A DNA stretch of 64,000 nt from NCBI RefSeq assembly GCF_002583555.1, contig NZ_BEGX01000063.1, forward strand, positions 62,286 through 126,285. Direction: 5' to 3'. Numbering within the stretch: position 1 is the stretch's first letter; each line of letters starts with the position of its first letter. Positions 36,999 to 45,762 of this stretch are shown here, in pieces. The notes below the pieces were generated by a model. That model ran no database searches. It had not been told where the DNA came from and saw only the letters and a program-made list of their open reading frames with translations. This DNA is from Pseudonocardia sp. N23. Its GTDB lineage: Bacteria; Actinomycetota; Actinomycetes; Mycobacteriales; Pseudonocardiaceae. A program made the translations under genes and the position numbers.

Positions 36999-37661
36999 AT
37001 GAACCGCACGTCTGTCCTTGGCCTGCTCGGCGCCGCCGCGCTCACGGCTGTTCTCGTCGCCGGGTGTACCGGCTCGAGCGGCGGCGCCGCCGCCGCGTCC
37101 ACCACGCCGGGCGCGGTCCCCACCGCACCGGCCACCTCGGCCGCTCACAACGCCGCGGACACGGCATTCGTCCACGACATGATTCCGCATCACGCCCAGG
37201 CGATTCAGATGGCCGACATGGCCGCCCAGCGAGCCAGCAACAGCCAGGTCAAGCAGCTCGCCGCCCGCATCCAGGCGGCTCAGGGGCCTGAGATCGAGCA
37301 AATGCGGGGCTTCCTCGCGACCTGGGGTGAGCCGGAGACCGGCCCGGTAACCACGAGCGGCTCCATGGGCGGCATGGACCACGGCACCACGGGTCAGACC
37401 ACGAGCACCATGCCAATGCCGCAGGGGATAAGCGGGATGATGACCGACCAGCAGATGCAGCAGTTCGGGCAGGCCGCCGGCACCGACTTCGACCGGATGT
37501 TCCTGCAGATGATGACCGAGCATCACAACGGCGCCATTTCAATGGCTCAGACCGAGGTGGTCGAGGGGCAGAGCCCCGACGCCAAGGCACTGGCACAGAA
37601 GATCATCAAGGCCCAGCAGTCGGAGATCACCGAGATGCACTACCTGCTCTCTACGCTCTGA
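36999..37661 (+). CDS. DUF305 lipoprotein (copper-associated)
   Basis: The 220-residue lipoprotein has a signal peptide with lipobox LVAGC (Cys at about 23) and a DUF305 ferritin-like core in two halves: FVHDMIPHHAQAIQMADMA and FLQMMTEHHNGAISMAQTEV, each with MxxHH and Met/His ligands. A Met/His-rich linker (MGGMDHGTTG) joins them. DUF305 proteins such as cyanobacterial CopM bind periplasmic copper. It follows the DUF6153 gene by 68 bases, likely in the same transcript. Lgt, encoded at 27,363-28,205, would lipidate it. Confidence 0.92.
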   Translation: MNRTSVLGLLGAAALTAVLVAGCTGSSGGAAAASTTPGAVPTAPATSAAHNAADTAFVHDMIPHHAQAIQMADMAAQRASNSQVKQLAARIQAAQGPEIEQMRGFLATWGEPETGPVTTSGSMGGMDHGTTGQTTSTMPMPQGISGMMTDQQMQQFGQAAGTDFDRMFLQMMTEHHNGAISMAQTEVVEGQSPDAKALAQKIIKAQQSEITEMHYLLSTL

Positions 37662-37825
37662 CCCACTGGGGTGGGCGGAGGTGGGCCCGATCCGGCCCCC
37701 TCCGCTCCGCGCAACTCCAGCGGAAATCACGGGGGGTTGCTCGCGCAGTCAGCAGTTGCGAGGGTAGCAATGCACCGCGCGGCGATGGCCGCGTTGGACA
37801 GGGGGGCTGCATTCCCGGGATGCCC

Positions 37826-37841
37826 TACCCGGGTGGGGGTA
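37826..37841. promoter_or_regulatory. CsoR-like palindrome upstream of a 29-aa ORF
   Basis: TACCCGGGTGGGGGTA shares the TACCC-N6-GGGTA form of the copper boxes at 36186 and 42366. A TTGACG hexamer follows at 37,842 and the small membrane ORF starts at 37,880. Confidence 0.5.
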
Positions 37842-37879
37842 TTGACGGGTATCGATGACGATGTTGCCGGAAGGGGACG

Positions 37880-37969
37880 ATGAGTCAGTTCGCGCCGGTA
37901 CTTATCGCCCTCGGGGTGGCGCTGGCGCTCGCCGCCGCGCTCTATTCGCCGCACCACGCCGTCTCCTGA
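37880..37969 (+). CDS. Small single-span membrane peptide, 29 aa
   Basis: The ORF reads MSQFAPVLIALGVALALAAA followed by LYSPHHAVS. It has AAGGGGA at good spacing before ATG, a single hydrophobic helix, and a C-terminal His pair. A CsoR-like palindrome and a TTGACG hexamer lie just upstream, so it may be a copper-induced micropeptide. It is the only candidate gene in 37,662-38,273. Evidence is structural only. Confidence 0.45.
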   Translation: MSQFAPVLIALGVALALAAALYSPHHAVS

Positions 37970-38273
37970 TTTCACATGCGCCGGTACCCGGTGACTATGG
38001 TGTTCCTGGCCCTCGAAATGGAAATGAGCCGGTCGCTCATCCGTGCCCAAATACACTGGATCGCGCCGGGCCCGCCGGGAGGCCTATGACGATCCTCAAA
38101 CGCTCTTATCCTGAACCCGCCGCGCAGGCCTTCTGGGTCGAACGAGGGTAGGCTGGGTACGAGGGATGAGGGAGTACTCGAATCGCTTGCGCTGCGGCGA
38201 CCGACACTTTGCCGAACGCTTGCCTCGGCGCCCGCAGACTTGGAGAAGTCAACCAGCCTGAGGTGGCGCGCAA

Positions 38274-39239
38274 ATGAAGAAGAATGGTGTTCAGCCGTCG
38301 ATCGACGACGGGCGGCCTGTGCGATTTCTCGGCAGTGGGCCCGGCGCCAGAGATGTTGCCGTGATAATTGTCTTACGTGCTGTGTTTTTCGTCGTCAACC
38401 ATACCGTCAGGCGGGGGCACTACGCGACGTGCCGCGTGTTAGGGGCACTGGCGTCCCGCGGCGCATACGCCGAGTTCACTGTACCGGGCGGCGCCCGTTT
38501 CCGCGCCCATCCGCGAGACGGTTACTGGATGCGAATCCTGTTGGTGCGACGAAACTATGAACCCGAACTGCTCCCCGTCGTAGAGAAGGCTGCCAAGATG
38601 GGAATCCCGTTTCTGGACTGCGGGGCCAACCTTGGTTGGTGGGCGGTAATCGCGGGCTCGGGCAAGCAGGACCCGCAGCGGGTGCTGGCCGTAGAGGCCT
38701 CTCCCTCCACATTCCGGGGCCTGGCGGAAAATAGCCGCCTCAACGAAAACACCTTCCGCACACTTCAGGCAGCTGTGTGGTCACGCAGCGGCGAGGTAGT
38801 CGATTTCGTCGAGTCCCGCGAAAGTGCGGCCTCGAGCGTGGCACAGACGCGACTGCCGAGGATGACCTCAGGCCGCCGCTGCCGTGTCCCGACCGCGACG
38901 TTGGATGAACTTCTTACCTCCGTTGCACCTGACGGCGGCCCGGTGTTGTGCAAGCTCGACGTGGAAGGTGCTGAGATCGAGGCATTGGGCGTGTCAAAGC
39001 TGATTCGCGATGGCGATGTCGCCGTCGTGTTCGAAGATCACGGCAGCGATCCGACGAACGCCACGTCGATGTGGTTCCTCGAACGCGGTTACGCCGTATA
39101 CGCCCCAGATCCCCATGGGACACTGAAACGCATGACCGACGTCGCGGCGGTCGACGCGGTGAAGGTCGACCCTGCGTGGGGCTACAACTTCCTCGCATGG
39201 GCGGTGGGCGGTGCCGCGGAGCAGCTGTTCGGACCGTAG
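38274..39239 (+). CDS. FkbM-family methyltransferase
   Basis: The 321-residue protein has an N-terminal hydrophobic stretch (VAVIIVLRAVFFVVNHTV) and a FkbM methyltransferase domain: FLDCGANLGWWAVIAGSG (motif I), VLAVEASPSTFRGLAENSRL, TATLDELLTSV, LCKLDVEGAEIEALGVS (hallmark DVEGAE) and VVFEDHGSD. FkbM enzymes O-methylate sugars or polyketides using SAM. The ATG follows GGTGGCGCGCAA. The 5' region is less GC-rich than its neighbours, suggesting transfer. No glycan or polyketide genes lie nearby, so the substrate is unknown. Confidence 0.88.
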   Translation: MKKNGVQPSIDDGRPVRFLGSGPGARDVAVIIVLRAVFFVVNHTVRRGHYATCRVLGALASRGAYAEFTVPGGARFRAHPRDGYWMRILLVRRNYEPELLPVVEKAAKMGIPFLDCGANLGWWAVIAGSGKQDPQRVLAVEASPSTFRGLAENSRLNENTFRTLQAAVWSRSGEVVDFVESRESAASSVAQTRLPRMTSGRRCRVPTATLDELLTSVAPDGGPVLCKLDVEGAEIEALGVSKLIRDGDVAVVFEDHGSDPTNATSMWFLERGYAVYAPDPHGTLKRMTDVAAVDAVKVDPAWGYNFLAWAVGGAAEQLFGP

Positions 39240-39330
39240 GTGCATTGATCGCATGACGCGGTGCGAGCGGCGTCGATCTCGGACCCGCCACCGCCATTCG
39301 CGTGGGTGCCCTTGCGGTACACGAGCAACT

Positions 39331-39540
39331 GGCATGACGCAGCTGCCGGGCCTGGATGAGTCCGGCTCGATCGAGCAGGACGTAGACACGGTGATCCGGC
39401 TGCGCCGGCTTATTCCTTCGAGCGTGGCGATCCGCGTGGGATGAGGCCGACCTGGTCCTGGCCAAGCACCGTGATGGCCCGATCCGACGCGATCACGGTT
39501 GCGCGCCAGCGCACTACAGCCGTTTGCCGACCTCTGCACG
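39331..39540 (+). pseudogene. DnaB replicative helicase C-terminal remnant
   Basis: The plus strand encodes LDESGSIEQDVDTVIRLRR, then after frame changes SFERGDPRG, EADLVLAKHRDGP, and an HYSR(F/L) segment. This is the order of the DnaB C terminus (RESGSIEQDADVV...EADLILAKHRNGPT...HYSRFVDMA). Two or more small indels and a missing central part make it a relic, probably from a phage or element. I found nothing else in 39,240-39,707. Confidence 0.55.
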
Positions 39541-39707
39541 GTAGAGCGACCGTCGGCGGCTGAAGAGGGGTGAAGCCCCGGCCGAGCTGCGGGTTCGCTC
39601 ACTTCAACGTCGTCAGCGTGGCGGGCTTGCCTGGCGGATGGATGCGGCGCGGCGGTGCGGGCGCTGCCGGCGAGCACTGCGCACTGTGGCGCAGGTGCCG
39701 CTCGCCG

Positions 39708-40781
39708 CTACGCGTCCTTGCGGACGGCGTTGTGGTGGTCGGTGCCGGTGTCGCAGTTGGGGTGGGTATGGATGAAGGCCTCGCCGAGGCGGGGGACGGC
39801 GTGGATGAGGCGGTGCTCGGCATCGAGGGAAATGGTGTGTGCCTGAAGCAGGGTGAGGGCGGGGTCGACCGCGAGTTCGGACTCGGCGAGCAGGTTGTGC
39901 CCGACCCATCGGAGCCGGATCGTGTCAACCCCACGCACACCCGGTGTCGCAGCGAGGGTGTGTTCGGCGGTGTCGACCAGCGCGGGGTCGACCGCGTCGA
40001 GCATGCGGGAGAACACCTCTTTCGCCGCACCCCACAGCACGGACAGGATCGCGATGGTGATCAGCAGGCCGACCACGGGGTCCGCCCATCGCCAGCCCGC
40101 CCAGGACCCGCCGGCGGCGAGCAGCACCGCGAGGCTGGTGTAGCCGTCGGTGCGGGCGTGCAGGCCGTCGGCGACCAGCGCGGCGGAGCCGATCTGGCGG
40201 CCGACGGTGATGCGGTAGCGGGCGACGATCTCGTTGCCGAGGAACCCGACGACGCTCGCGGCGGCAACCCAGCCGATCGCGGTGATGTCACGCGGGTTGA
40301 GCAGGCGGTCGATCGCGGTCCACGCGGCCAGTACGGCAGAGGCGAGCATGACCAGAAGGACCATCAGCCCGGCGAGGTCCTCGCTGCGACCCAGACCGTA
40401 GGTGAAGCGCCGGGTCGCCGCGCGCCGACCCAGCACGAACGCGATCGCCAGCGGAACGGCGGTCAGCGCGTCGGCAAAGTTGTGCAGCGTGTCACCCAGC
40501 AACGCCACCGATCCGCTCGCCACCACGACGCCCAGCTGCGCGATCGCGGTGACCATCAGCGCGGCGAAGGAGATCCACAGCGCGCGCATGCCTCGGGCGC
40601 TCGCCTCGAGCGTGGAATCCACGATGTCGGCGCCGTCGTGGCTGTGCGGCGTCACCGCGTGCCTTGCCCGCGACCACAGTCGCGCAAAGGGCTCTCGGCC
40701 ACCGCTCGGACCATCAACGTGCACGTGTTCGAGCGTGTGGTCGCGGCGGTGGTGTTCGGCGTGGTTGTTCTGATCAGCCAT
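39708..40781 (-). CDS. Cation diffusion facilitator (CDF) family metal exporter
   Basis: The 357-residue protein has a His-rich cytoplasmic N terminus (DQNNHAEHHRRDHTLEHVHV) and six membrane helices. The CDF metal sites are visible: GDTLHNFADAL (HxxxD, helix 2) and VADGLHARTDGYTS (HxxxD, helix 5). A C-terminal metal-binding domain follows (LLQAHTISLDAEHRL; EAFIHTHPNCDTG). CDF proteins export Zn, Co, Ni or Mn against protons; HxxxD at both positions fits Zn/Co. It diverges from an ArsR/SmtB gene across an 18-bp palindrome, so it is probably repressed by that regulator. Confidence 0.93.
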   Translation of the reverse strand: MADQNNHAEHHRRDHTLEHVHVDGPSGGREPFARLWSRARHAVTPHSHDGADIVDSTLEASARGMRALWISFAALMVTAIAQLGVVVASGSVALLGDTLHNFADALTAVPLAIAFVLGRRAATRRFTYGLGRSEDLAGLMVLLVMLASAVLAAWTAIDRLLNPRDITAIGWVAAASVVGFLGNEIVARYRITVGRQIGSAALVADGLHARTDGYTSLAVLLAAGGSWAGWRWADPVVGLLITIAILSVLWGAAKEVFSRMLDAVDPALVDTAEHTLAATPGVRGVDTIRLRWVGHNLLAESELAVDPALTLLQAHTISLDAEHRLIHAVPRLGEAFIHTHPNCDTGTDHHNAVRKDA

Positions 40782-40847
40782 GACGGGCGTCCACTTCGTA
40801 TTCGTGCGCGGTCGTGAGCCCGGACGGCCCTATTGCCAACGTAGCAT

Positions 40848-40865
40848 CATGTGTGCGCACTCATG
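40848..40865. promoter_or_regulatory. 18-bp palindrome between CDF and ArsR/SmtB genes
   Basis: CATGTGTGCGCACTCATG is symmetrical except for one base pair position per arm. It lies in the 124-base divergent region, where SmtB/CzrA-type repressors bind similar dyads. Confidence 0.6.
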
Positions 40866-40905
40866 CAGATACGCAGTTAGAGGGGTATTCCGGTACGGTG
40901 ATGTC

Positions 40906-41289
40906 GTGCACACCACGCAGCTGGAGTTCGACATGCCCGCCGACGAACAGGTCGCCCTGGCGGCCGAGTCGTTCCGGATGCTGGCCGACCCGACTCGGAT
41001 CAGGGTGTTGTGGGCGCTGTTGCAGGGCGAGTCCTCTGTGGCGTGTCTGGCCGAACTGACCCGCGCCGCGCCCACTGCGGTGAGCCAGCACCTGGCGAAG
41101 CTGCGGCTGGCGGGGCTGGTCACCGGCCGCCGGGAAGGGACGTTCGTGTACTACTCCGCCGCCAACGAGCATGTGCGCGCACTGTTGTCGCAGGCCCTGT
41201 TCCACGCCGATCATCTCGACCGCGACATCCCTGCCGGGTCCACGACCCCGCACGGCCGGGGAAGCCCAGCAGCGACCCCGGATCGCTGA
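40906..41289 (+). CDS. ArsR/SmtB-family metal-sensing repressor
   Basis: The 127-residue winged-helix regulator contains FRMLADPTRIRVLWALLQGE, VACLAELTRAAPTAVSQHLA (recognition helix) and KLRLAGLVTGRREGTFVYYS (wing). The C-terminal helix HVRALLSQALFHADHLDRDI carries closely spaced Asp/His residues like the alpha-5 zinc site of SmtB/CzrA. It should sense Zn or a similar ion and control the divergent CDF exporter. GTG 40906 was chosen just before the conserved region. The tail after residue 110 is disordered. Confidence 0.9.
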   Translation: MHTTQLEFDMPADEQVALAAESFRMLADPTRIRVLWALLQGESSVACLAELTRAAPTAVSQHLAKLRLAGLVTGRREGTFVYYSAANEHVRALLSQALFHADHLDRDIPAGSTTPHGRGSPAATPDR

Positions 41290-41499
41290 TCGGGGGATCG
41301 CGGATTGGGGCATGCTGGCGGACGCGGTCAAATCGACGTGCCGCCGGGGTTGGCCGACACGGGCTGTCGGTAAGGAACGTGTCACCGGCCGCCACTTGGC
41401 GAACGGCGTGAGGGCAAAAGCTCGTCTACTTCGTGACATCGGGCAGCGCTTGCCGTGAATCCTCGGGGAGCCCGGCCAAGACGGTGTCGAGATTAGGCG

Positions 41500-42070
41500 T
41501 GCGGTGGCGGCGCGGCTGCCGAGTTCGGGGACGTACTTGTAGATCGTGGAGCGGCTGACGTTGAGGAGCCGCGCGATCGAGGAGAAGGTGTTGTTCGGTT
41601 GTTCGGGTGGGGTAGGAGGTCCCGGGCGTGGCGCATCTACTCCGGGGTCATCGCGGACGGCCGGCCCAGCCGTACCCCGCGCGCGGCGGCGAGGCCCTCC
41701 CGGGTCCTGTTGACGATGAGTTCCCGGATGAACTCGGCCAGCGCGGCGAAGACGTGAAACACCAGCCGCCCACCGTGGGTGGTGGTGCCGAGGTTCTCGT
41801 GCAGCGATCGGAACCCGATCCAGCGTCGGCGCAGCTGCGCGATGAGGGTTATGAGGTCCTGCAGGGACCGGGAGAGCCGGGCGCGGCTGGGCACGACGAG
41901 TGTGTCGCCGGCGCGGAGGTAGGTCAGGCAGGCCTGCAGCTCGGGTCGGTCGGCGTCGCGTCCGGAGAGCTGGTCGGAAAGCACTTTGGCGCATCCGAGG
42001 TCGTCGACGGCCCGAAGCTGGCGGTCGAGCAGCTGCGCCGTAGTTGAAACCCGGGCGTACCGATCGGCAC
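41500..42070 (-). pseudogene. Serine recombinase (resolvase) with three lesions
   Basis: A Tn3-type resolvase frame encodes YARVSTTAQLLDRQLRAVDD, VLSDQLSGRDADRPELQACL, LVVPSRARLSRSLQDLITLI and GLAAARGVRLGRPSAMTPE. The GTG start (42070, reading V-P-I-G) is one base out of frame with YARVST. The codon after MTPE is TAG, most likely from CAG. The C-terminal HTH (FSSIARLLNVSRSTIYKYVP) is out of frame because of a duplicated TTGTTCGG (41590-41605). Without these lesions a complete recombinase would result. It probably came from a transposon. The 3' boundary is approximate. Confidence 0.8.
41590..41605 (+). repeat. Tandem 8-bp duplication inside the recombinase pseudogene
   Basis: Two perfect copies of TTGTTCGG. 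Removing one restores the HTH reading frame (PNNTFSSIARLL). Confidence 0.95.
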
Positions 42071-42365
42071 ACCGGTGACAGTGGCGGGCTCCGCGGCGAG
42101 CACTTGGTCACCCGACGACGGTGAGCCGGTGGAAGGCTGGATCGCAGACGACGGCATGCAGCCTGTACGAGAAAGGGCGCCTGGGCCGATGTTCGACGCG
42201 CTGCATCCTCGGCGCGTTTGTTCGACAGCCGGAACAGCTCTCGGTGATCGCCGGCCAGAGTTGTGGATCTTGCTGGGGATTGGTTCGATTCTCAACAGAG
42301 TGGGTGCATGGACGGCTGGCATCTGATCTGCCGGCCAGTCGATCCCGGCCGGCGTTTGACAGGTG

Positions 42366-42412
42366 TACCCGAGAGGGGTATCAACAGACGAGCAGATACC
42401 CCCCCTAGGTAT
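42366..42412. promoter_or_regulatory. Paired CsoR-like boxes upstream of the permease
   Basis: TACCCGAGAGGGGTA (42366-42380) and ATACCCCCCCTAGGTAT (42396-42412) are TACCC/GGGTA-type palindromes. The second is almost the reverse complement of the csoR operator at 36186. The permease ATG (42418) lies only five bases later, implying a leaderless or downstream-start transcript. Confidence 0.6.
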
Positions 42413-42417
42413 TGGAC

Positions 42418-43605
42418 ATGGTTGTGATGGGTGCGATCGGGCACGCGCTCGGGCTGGCCGGGTCGATGACCTGGGAGATCTTGTGGGCGCTGATCCTCGG
42501 CTTTGCGCTCTCCGCCGTGGTGCAGGCCGCGGTGCGCCGCGCCACGATCGTGCGGTTGCTGGGCGACGACCGACCCCGCACCCTGGCGCTGGCCGCCGGG
42601 CTCGGCGCGGCGTCCTCGTCATGCTCTTACGCCGCGGTCGCGCTGGCGCGGTCGCTGATTCGCAAGGGCGCGAACTTCACCGCCGCGATGGCCTTCGAGA
42701 TCGCCTCCACCAATTTGGTCGTGGAGCTGGGGGTGATCCTGGCGCTGCTGATGGGCTGGCAGTTCACCGTCGCGGAGTTCGTCGGTGGCCCGATCATGAT
42801 CGTGGCGCTCGCGGTGGTGTTCCGGCTCGGGCTGCGCCGCAAACTCCTCGACGCAGCCCGGGTACAGGCCGAGAAGGGGCTAGCCGGGTCGATGGAGGGC
42901 CACGCCGCGATGGACATGTCCGTGCGACGCGACGGCTCGCTGCGCCGGCGGCTGTTCTCGGGTGAGGCGTTCACCTCGGTGTCGCATGTGTTCGTCATGG
43001 AATGGGCGGCGATCTGGAAAGACCTCGTCGGCGGACTGCTCATCGCCGGTGCGATCGGGGCGTGGGTGCCCGATGCGTTCTGGCAGGGCCTATTCCTGTC
43101 CGGCCACCCCACCGCCGCTGCGATCTGGGGACCCATCGTCGGACCGCTAGTTGCGGTGATCAGCTTCGTGTGCTCGATCGGGAACGTGCCCCTGGCCGTG
43201 GTGCTGTGGACCGGCGGGATCAGCTTCGGCGGGGTGGTCGCGTTTATCTTCGCCGACCTGATCATCCTGCCGGTGCTCAACATCTACCGCCGCTACTACG
43301 GGTGGAGGATGGCCGCGTTCCTCGCCGGCACCTTCTACGCCACCGCCGCGATCGCCGGCTATCTCGTCGAGCTCATCTTCGGCGGGCTCGGGCTGGTCCC
43401 GAACCCGGCTGGCGCGCACCTGCCCAACGAGGGCATCTCCTGGAACTACACCACCTGGCTCAACATCGCGTTCCTCATCCTGGCCGCCGCGCTGGTGGTG
43501 CGGTTCGTGCGCTCGGGCGGAACACCCATGCTGGCCATGATGGGTGGGAGCCCCAGCAGCGAGCACGACCACCCCGACAGCCGTGACCACGGCCACCACG
43601 CCTGA
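42418..43605 (+). CDS. COG0701/DUF318-type permease, putative metal-related
   Basis: The 395-residue membrane protein has about ten helices and the duplicated permease motif of the COG0701 family: GLGAASSSCSYAAVALARSL (Ser/Cys motif) and FVCSIGNVPLAVVLWTGGIS in the second half. Members have been linked to metal or metalloid movement; no transport assay can be inferred. It starts directly downstream of CsoR-like boxes and is followed by the second DUF6153 gene, so I infer a copper-controlled unit. The tail is His-rich (SEHDHPDSRDHGHHA). Alternative starts are TTG 42412 and ATG 42427. Confidence 0.85.
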   Translation: MVVMGAIGHALGLAGSMTWEILWALILGFALSAVVQAAVRRATIVRLLGDDRPRTLALAAGLGAASSSCSYAAVALARSLIRKGANFTAAMAFEIASTNLVVELGVILALLMGWQFTVAEFVGGPIMIVALAVVFRLGLRRKLLDAARVQAEKGLAGSMEGHAAMDMSVRRDGSLRRRLFSGEAFTSVSHVFVMEWAAIWKDLVGGLLIAGAIGAWVPDAFWQGLFLSGHPTAAAIWGPIVGPLVAVISFVCSIGNVPLAVVLWTGGISFGGVVAFIFADLIILPVLNIYRRYYGWRMAAFLAGTFYATAAIAGYLVELIFGGLGLVPNPAGAHLPNEGISWNYTTWLNIAFLILAAALVVRFVRSGGTPMLAMMGGSPSSEHDHPDSRDHGHHA

Positions 43606-43640
43606 TCACGGGCGATTCCCCAGGTGGTTACGGTGAGGGC

Positions 43641-44090
43641 GTGAGGACGACCGGTCGGTCGCGGTGGCAGCGCGGACTCGTGGTGCTCGCGCTGCTACTG
43701 GGCGTCGCGGCGATGCACTCGCTGGCCGTGCCCATAGGCGCCGACCACGCCATGCCACCGGCCACGGCCACCACCAGCCCGCATCCCGACGGCGGGTCCA
43801 TTCCCGGCCCCCTCGTCACAGGGTCCCGGGCGGCCGGTCCGGCCGCCGGGACGGCGGCTGTCGAGATCGCGACAGCGCAGCCGGCCACTGCGGTCGAGCA
43901 GATAATGCACCTGTGTCTCGCGATGCTCACCGCCCTGATCATTCTCGGGCTCTGGGCGGTCACCTACCTGCTCGCGACCGGGTACGCCACTGCCCGCGGG
44001 CCGCGCCCCTTGGCGATGGTCGTGACACGGCCCCGGGCGCCGCCACCGACAGCGGTCCGGCTCGCCCAGCTCTGCGTGCTGCGCAACTGA
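43641..44090 (+). CDS. DUF6153-family membrane protein, second copy
   Basis: The 149-residue protein (GTG start) repeats the layout of the one at 36379: helix one GLVVLALLLGVAAMHSLAVP with Met-His, a linker with Met/His, helix two IMHLCLAMLTALIILGLWAV, and the C-terminal tail RAPPPTAVRLAQLCVLRN. Between the copies the linkers have diverged completely, but the MHS, HLCLA and tail motifs are kept. It follows the permease by 35 bases and is likely co-expressed with it. Function is unknown; the motif placement suggests interaction with copper or with a shared membrane partner. Confidence 0.8.
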   Translation: MRTTGRSRWQRGLVVLALLLGVAAMHSLAVPIGADHAMPPATATTSPHPDGGSIPGPLVTGSRAAGPAAGTAAVEIATAQPATAVEQIMHLCLAMLTALIILGLWAVTYLLATGYATARGPRPLAMVVTRPRAPPPTAVRLAQLCVLRN

Positions 44091-44973
44091 TCCGACCAGC
44101 GTCCCCGCTGGTCCGATCCCGTACCCCGCTCGCAGAGGACACCCTGTGTACCTGTCATCCCGCTCACCCACGACTGACCGAGCGGGTTGTCCGCGACCAG
44201 GGGAGCGCGACACCACAAACCCGGGCTCCGTCCGGACCCGGCACCGTTCAGAGATCGGCGACGCGCGGCGGCGTGCTGATCTCCTCACGGCGCGCCGAGA
44301 CGGCTACCGGCCCGCCGGCCGGGGAACAAGGCGGGACAGCGTGCCTTTCGCCCCGAAAAACGGGCAGGGAGGGTGGGATCCGCGTCATGAGGAGATCAGC
44401 ACGAGGGTTCAGGATCCTGAGGACTCGCGACGACGCACGTCGGCCAAGCCCATCGTGGTGGGCAAGCAGCGGCCGGCGAATGTGGAACCGCTGGGCGTCC
44501 GGGTGTGGCGAGCTCGCCGCGGATAGGCTCGCTCATGGCCCTCGGGCCGAGAATTCTTGATGGCACGCTTTCGGCGTGCGGCTCCGTGCCCCTGATAGCC
44601 CTGTGCCAATCCGGTCGATCCTGCCGGGGAGTGCGCACCGTTGATCGTGGGCATCGACGTCGTTCGTCCTTGCTTCGCTGCGGGCGCTCCACGTTGACCC
44701 CTCCTCACAACGGCGCCGAGCAAGGGCGCGGATCGGTCCTTCGAAAGTCGGGGTCAGGCTGGCAGCCGGGGCCTGGTTCTCGAGGACGGTGCATCAGGGG
44801 TGTGGCGGTGATGGCGATTCCCGGCAGCCCGGCGCGGCCGGGTTGTCGAGGTCGACGCCACGTCCCCCGTCGAGCAAGAGTTGTCCGGCCTCGACGTAGT
44901 GGACGAGCCGGTCGTCGGGGATGGCAGCGGCGACGCGGCGCTCACGAACGTGCCGCGCTCTTGCCGCGCCCAC
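44091..44973. other. Intergenic region without confident gene
   Basis: About 880 bases. Forward ORFs are Arg/Ser-rich and lack conserved motifs. On the minus strand a fragment RRVAAAIPDDRLVHYVEAGQ, LLLDGGRGVDLDNPAAPG (about 44,800-44,950) has protein-like composition and may be a decayed gene end, but it has no start and no family I recognise. Confidence 0.4.
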
Positions 44974-45762
44974 TCACCGCAGCTGCGTGGCGTCGGTGGT
45001 GAGGTGTTCGGCGATGACCCGGAGTTTGACGTTGAGGTCCTGTGATGCGGCGCGGAGTCGGTTGAACGCCTGTTGTGAGGACACCTGGTGGCGTTCCTTG
45101 AGGATGCCGACGGCTTCGCCGATGAGCTGCCTGGTCCGGATCGCCTCGGCGAGCTGGGTGCGGGTTCGGACCGAGTCGATGGCCACCGAGGCATGTGCGG
45201 CAATGACAGCGGCGGCGATCTCGTCGTTGGTGGTGAAGGCGTGCGGGGCGGTGCCGTAGAGGTTGATCGCCGCGGTGGCCCGGTCGCCGGTGAACAGGCG
45301 GCAGGTGAGCACGGACAGGGCACCGAGATCGGCGGCGCGGGGCCCGAAGCGGGGCCAGCGTGGATCGGTGGCGAGCTCGGCTGCGTGGATCGTGCGGCTC
45401 TCGCGGATGGCCTGCGGTCCGGGTCCTTCGTCAAGGTCGTACTGCAGCGTGTCGAGTGCGCGGGCGAGGGGGCAACGTGCCCGTGGCGCGACCTGCCCGC
45501 GTGGGGTGCGGGCTGTGATCCCGTCGTGGGTGCAACCGTCGACCAGCGAGATGCACGCGTCGAGTACGCGGCCAACCACCTGGTCGGCGTCGGCGGCGGA
45601 ATGGAGGTGGTGTGCAAGTTCGCCCATCGCGACGGCAAGATCGAGTGCTGTGTCGGAACCTGTGACGAGGTTCGCCGGTGCGTACGCGAAGGTGGGGTCC
45701 TCGGCGAAGGCTCCCGGCCGAGAAGGGAACCGGGTGTCCAGGTCAGGTGCACGCTCGGCCAT
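44974..45762 (-). CDS. GAF-ANTAR transcription antitermination regulator
   Basis: The 262-residue protein has an N-terminal GAF sensor domain (ADQVVGRVLDACISLVDGCT; LDEGPGPQAIRESRTIHAAE; DLGALSVLTCRLFTGDRA) and a C-terminal ANTAR domain (ALDSVRTR-like coiled coil, then EAIRTRQLIGEAVGILKERH and SQQAFNRLRAASQDLNVKLR). ANTAR domains bind paired hairpins in nascent RNA to prevent termination. The GAF input is unknown. ATG 45762 follows AGGAGG. It diverges from hsp20 across a nested palindrome, suggesting shared stress control. Confidence 0.92.
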   Translation of the reverse strand: MAERAPDLDTRFPSRPGAFAEDPTFAYAPANLVTGSDTALDLAVAMGELAHHLHSAADADQVVGRVLDACISLVDGCTHDGITARTPRGQVAPRARCPLARALDTLQYDLDEGPGPQAIRESRTIHAAELATDPRWPRFGPRAADLGALSVLTCRLFTGDRATAAINLYGTAPHAFTTNDEIAAAVIAAHASVAIDSVRTRTQLAEAIRTRQLIGEAVGILKERHQVSSQQAFNRLRAASQDLNVKLRVIAEHLTTDATQLR

